A DNA stretch of 64,000 nt from Bradyrhizobium stylosanthis (lineage in GTDB: Bacteria > Pseudomonadota > Alphaproteobacteria > Rhizobiales > Xanthobacteraceae), in assembly GCF_001641335.1 (NCBI RefSeq), contig NZ_LVEM01000002.1, positions 723,663 to 787,662 of the forward strand, given 5' to 3'. Each line of letters opens with the position of its first letter. Position 1 is the first letter of the stretch. Below, in pieces: positions 63,759-64,000 of this stretch. The notes under the pieces were generated by a model. That model was not told the DNA's origin. It ran no database searches and saw only the letters and a list, made by a program, of their open reading frames with translations. The position numbers and the translations under genes were made by a program.

Positions 63759-63877
63759 ACCATCTTTGTGGCAGGCTCACTTCATACTAACGACCAACAT
63801 GCAATGGATGGGCAGGGGCGGGGTTGTTCACTAGTATCCGCGCGATTTCAAAACAGAAAACTGCTGGGAGCTCACAG

Positions 63878-64000
63878 ATGAAATCAGCCCTTTTGGCCGC
63901 CGTCGCAACCTCGGCCCTGCTGCTGGCAGCGCCGGCCTTCGCGCAAGGCGTCAAGATCGGCATCCTCAACGACCAGTCCGGCGTCTATGCCGATTACGGC
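63878..64000 (+). CDS. Liv-type ABC transporter substrate-binding protein, 5' part (partial)
   Basis: Only 41 codons are in the window. MKSALLAAVATSALLLAAPA with AFA cleavage is a signal peptide; the mature start GVKIGILNDQSGVYADYG is the first beta strand and loop of the type I (Liv-type) periplasmic binding fold. GGGAG lies 9 bp upstream of the ATG. It is a different paralogue from the one at 36973. Confidence 0.88.
   Translation, partial: MKSALLAAVATSALLLAAPAFAQGVKIGILNDQSGVYADYG

Overview
The window is a stretch of chromosome from a high-GC alphaproteobacterium, almost certainly Bradyrhizobium or a close relative in the Nitrobacteraceae. The evidence is the third-position GC bias, the many short palindromic intergenic repeats (cores such as TAGGGTGGGCAAAGGCG and TCGTCCCGGCGAAGGCCGGGA), tripartite tricarboxylate and Liv-type binding proteins, several acyl-CoA catabolic genes, and a seryl-tRNA-synthetase-like amino acid:carrier protein ligase matching the family characterised in Bradyrhizobium japonicum. 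This is inference from sequence reading; no database search was run. No rRNA, tRNA, CRISPR array, prophage or complete insertion sequence was seen.

Layout. 1-6500: an NTF2-like fragment, a GFA-family zinc protein, an exported caspase-like protein, a DUF1345 membrane protein, a farnesyl-diphosphate-synthase-type prenyltransferase, mtgA, rpmF and a small membrane protein. 6500-16400: two cyclic-di-GMP EAL proteins (one with a degenerate GGDEF, one with four PAS-like regions), a divergent MarR/ABM-monooxygenase pair with visible operators, and a TctABC carboxylate transporter. 16700-20600: the aminoacyl carrier protein locus (GNAT-like protein, amino acid:ACP ligase, an acyl-CoA dehydrogenase homologue without the usual catalytic glutamate, and a divergent 90-residue carrier protein). 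20800-29450: mtnP-mtnA of methionine salvage, a HAD phosphatase, an exported trypsin-like protease, a Baeyer-Villiger-type flavoprotein and a large autotransporter. 29600-36900: an orphan MCE/MlaD protein, a fused ADP-forming acyl-CoA synthetase, and a Gram-negative sortase with its VIT/VWA substrate carrying an LPKTA sorting signal, divergent from an HTH regulator. 37000-50100: acyl-CoA metabolism (AMP-forming ligase, Liv-type binding protein, two acyl-CoA dehydrogenases, a GST, an AraC regulator, a BKACE enzyme, and biotin carboxylase beta and alpha subunits), then a ceramidase-like membrane protein under a double palindromic operator. 50180-58800: an oligopeptide-type ABC transporter, an acyl-CoA synthetase and an Fe-type alcohol dehydrogenase, all on the minus strand. 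59200-63600: an RND efflux adaptor and pump. The window ends inside another Liv-type binding protein.

The most interesting units are the aminoacyl carrier protein locus, whose end product is unknown, and the sortase/VIT-VWA pair, a cell-surface anchoring system in a Gram-negative organism. Most intergenic gaps are filled by one of about eight dispersed palindromic repeat families. One repeat has been captured as the C-terminal codons and stop of the ceramidase-like gene.
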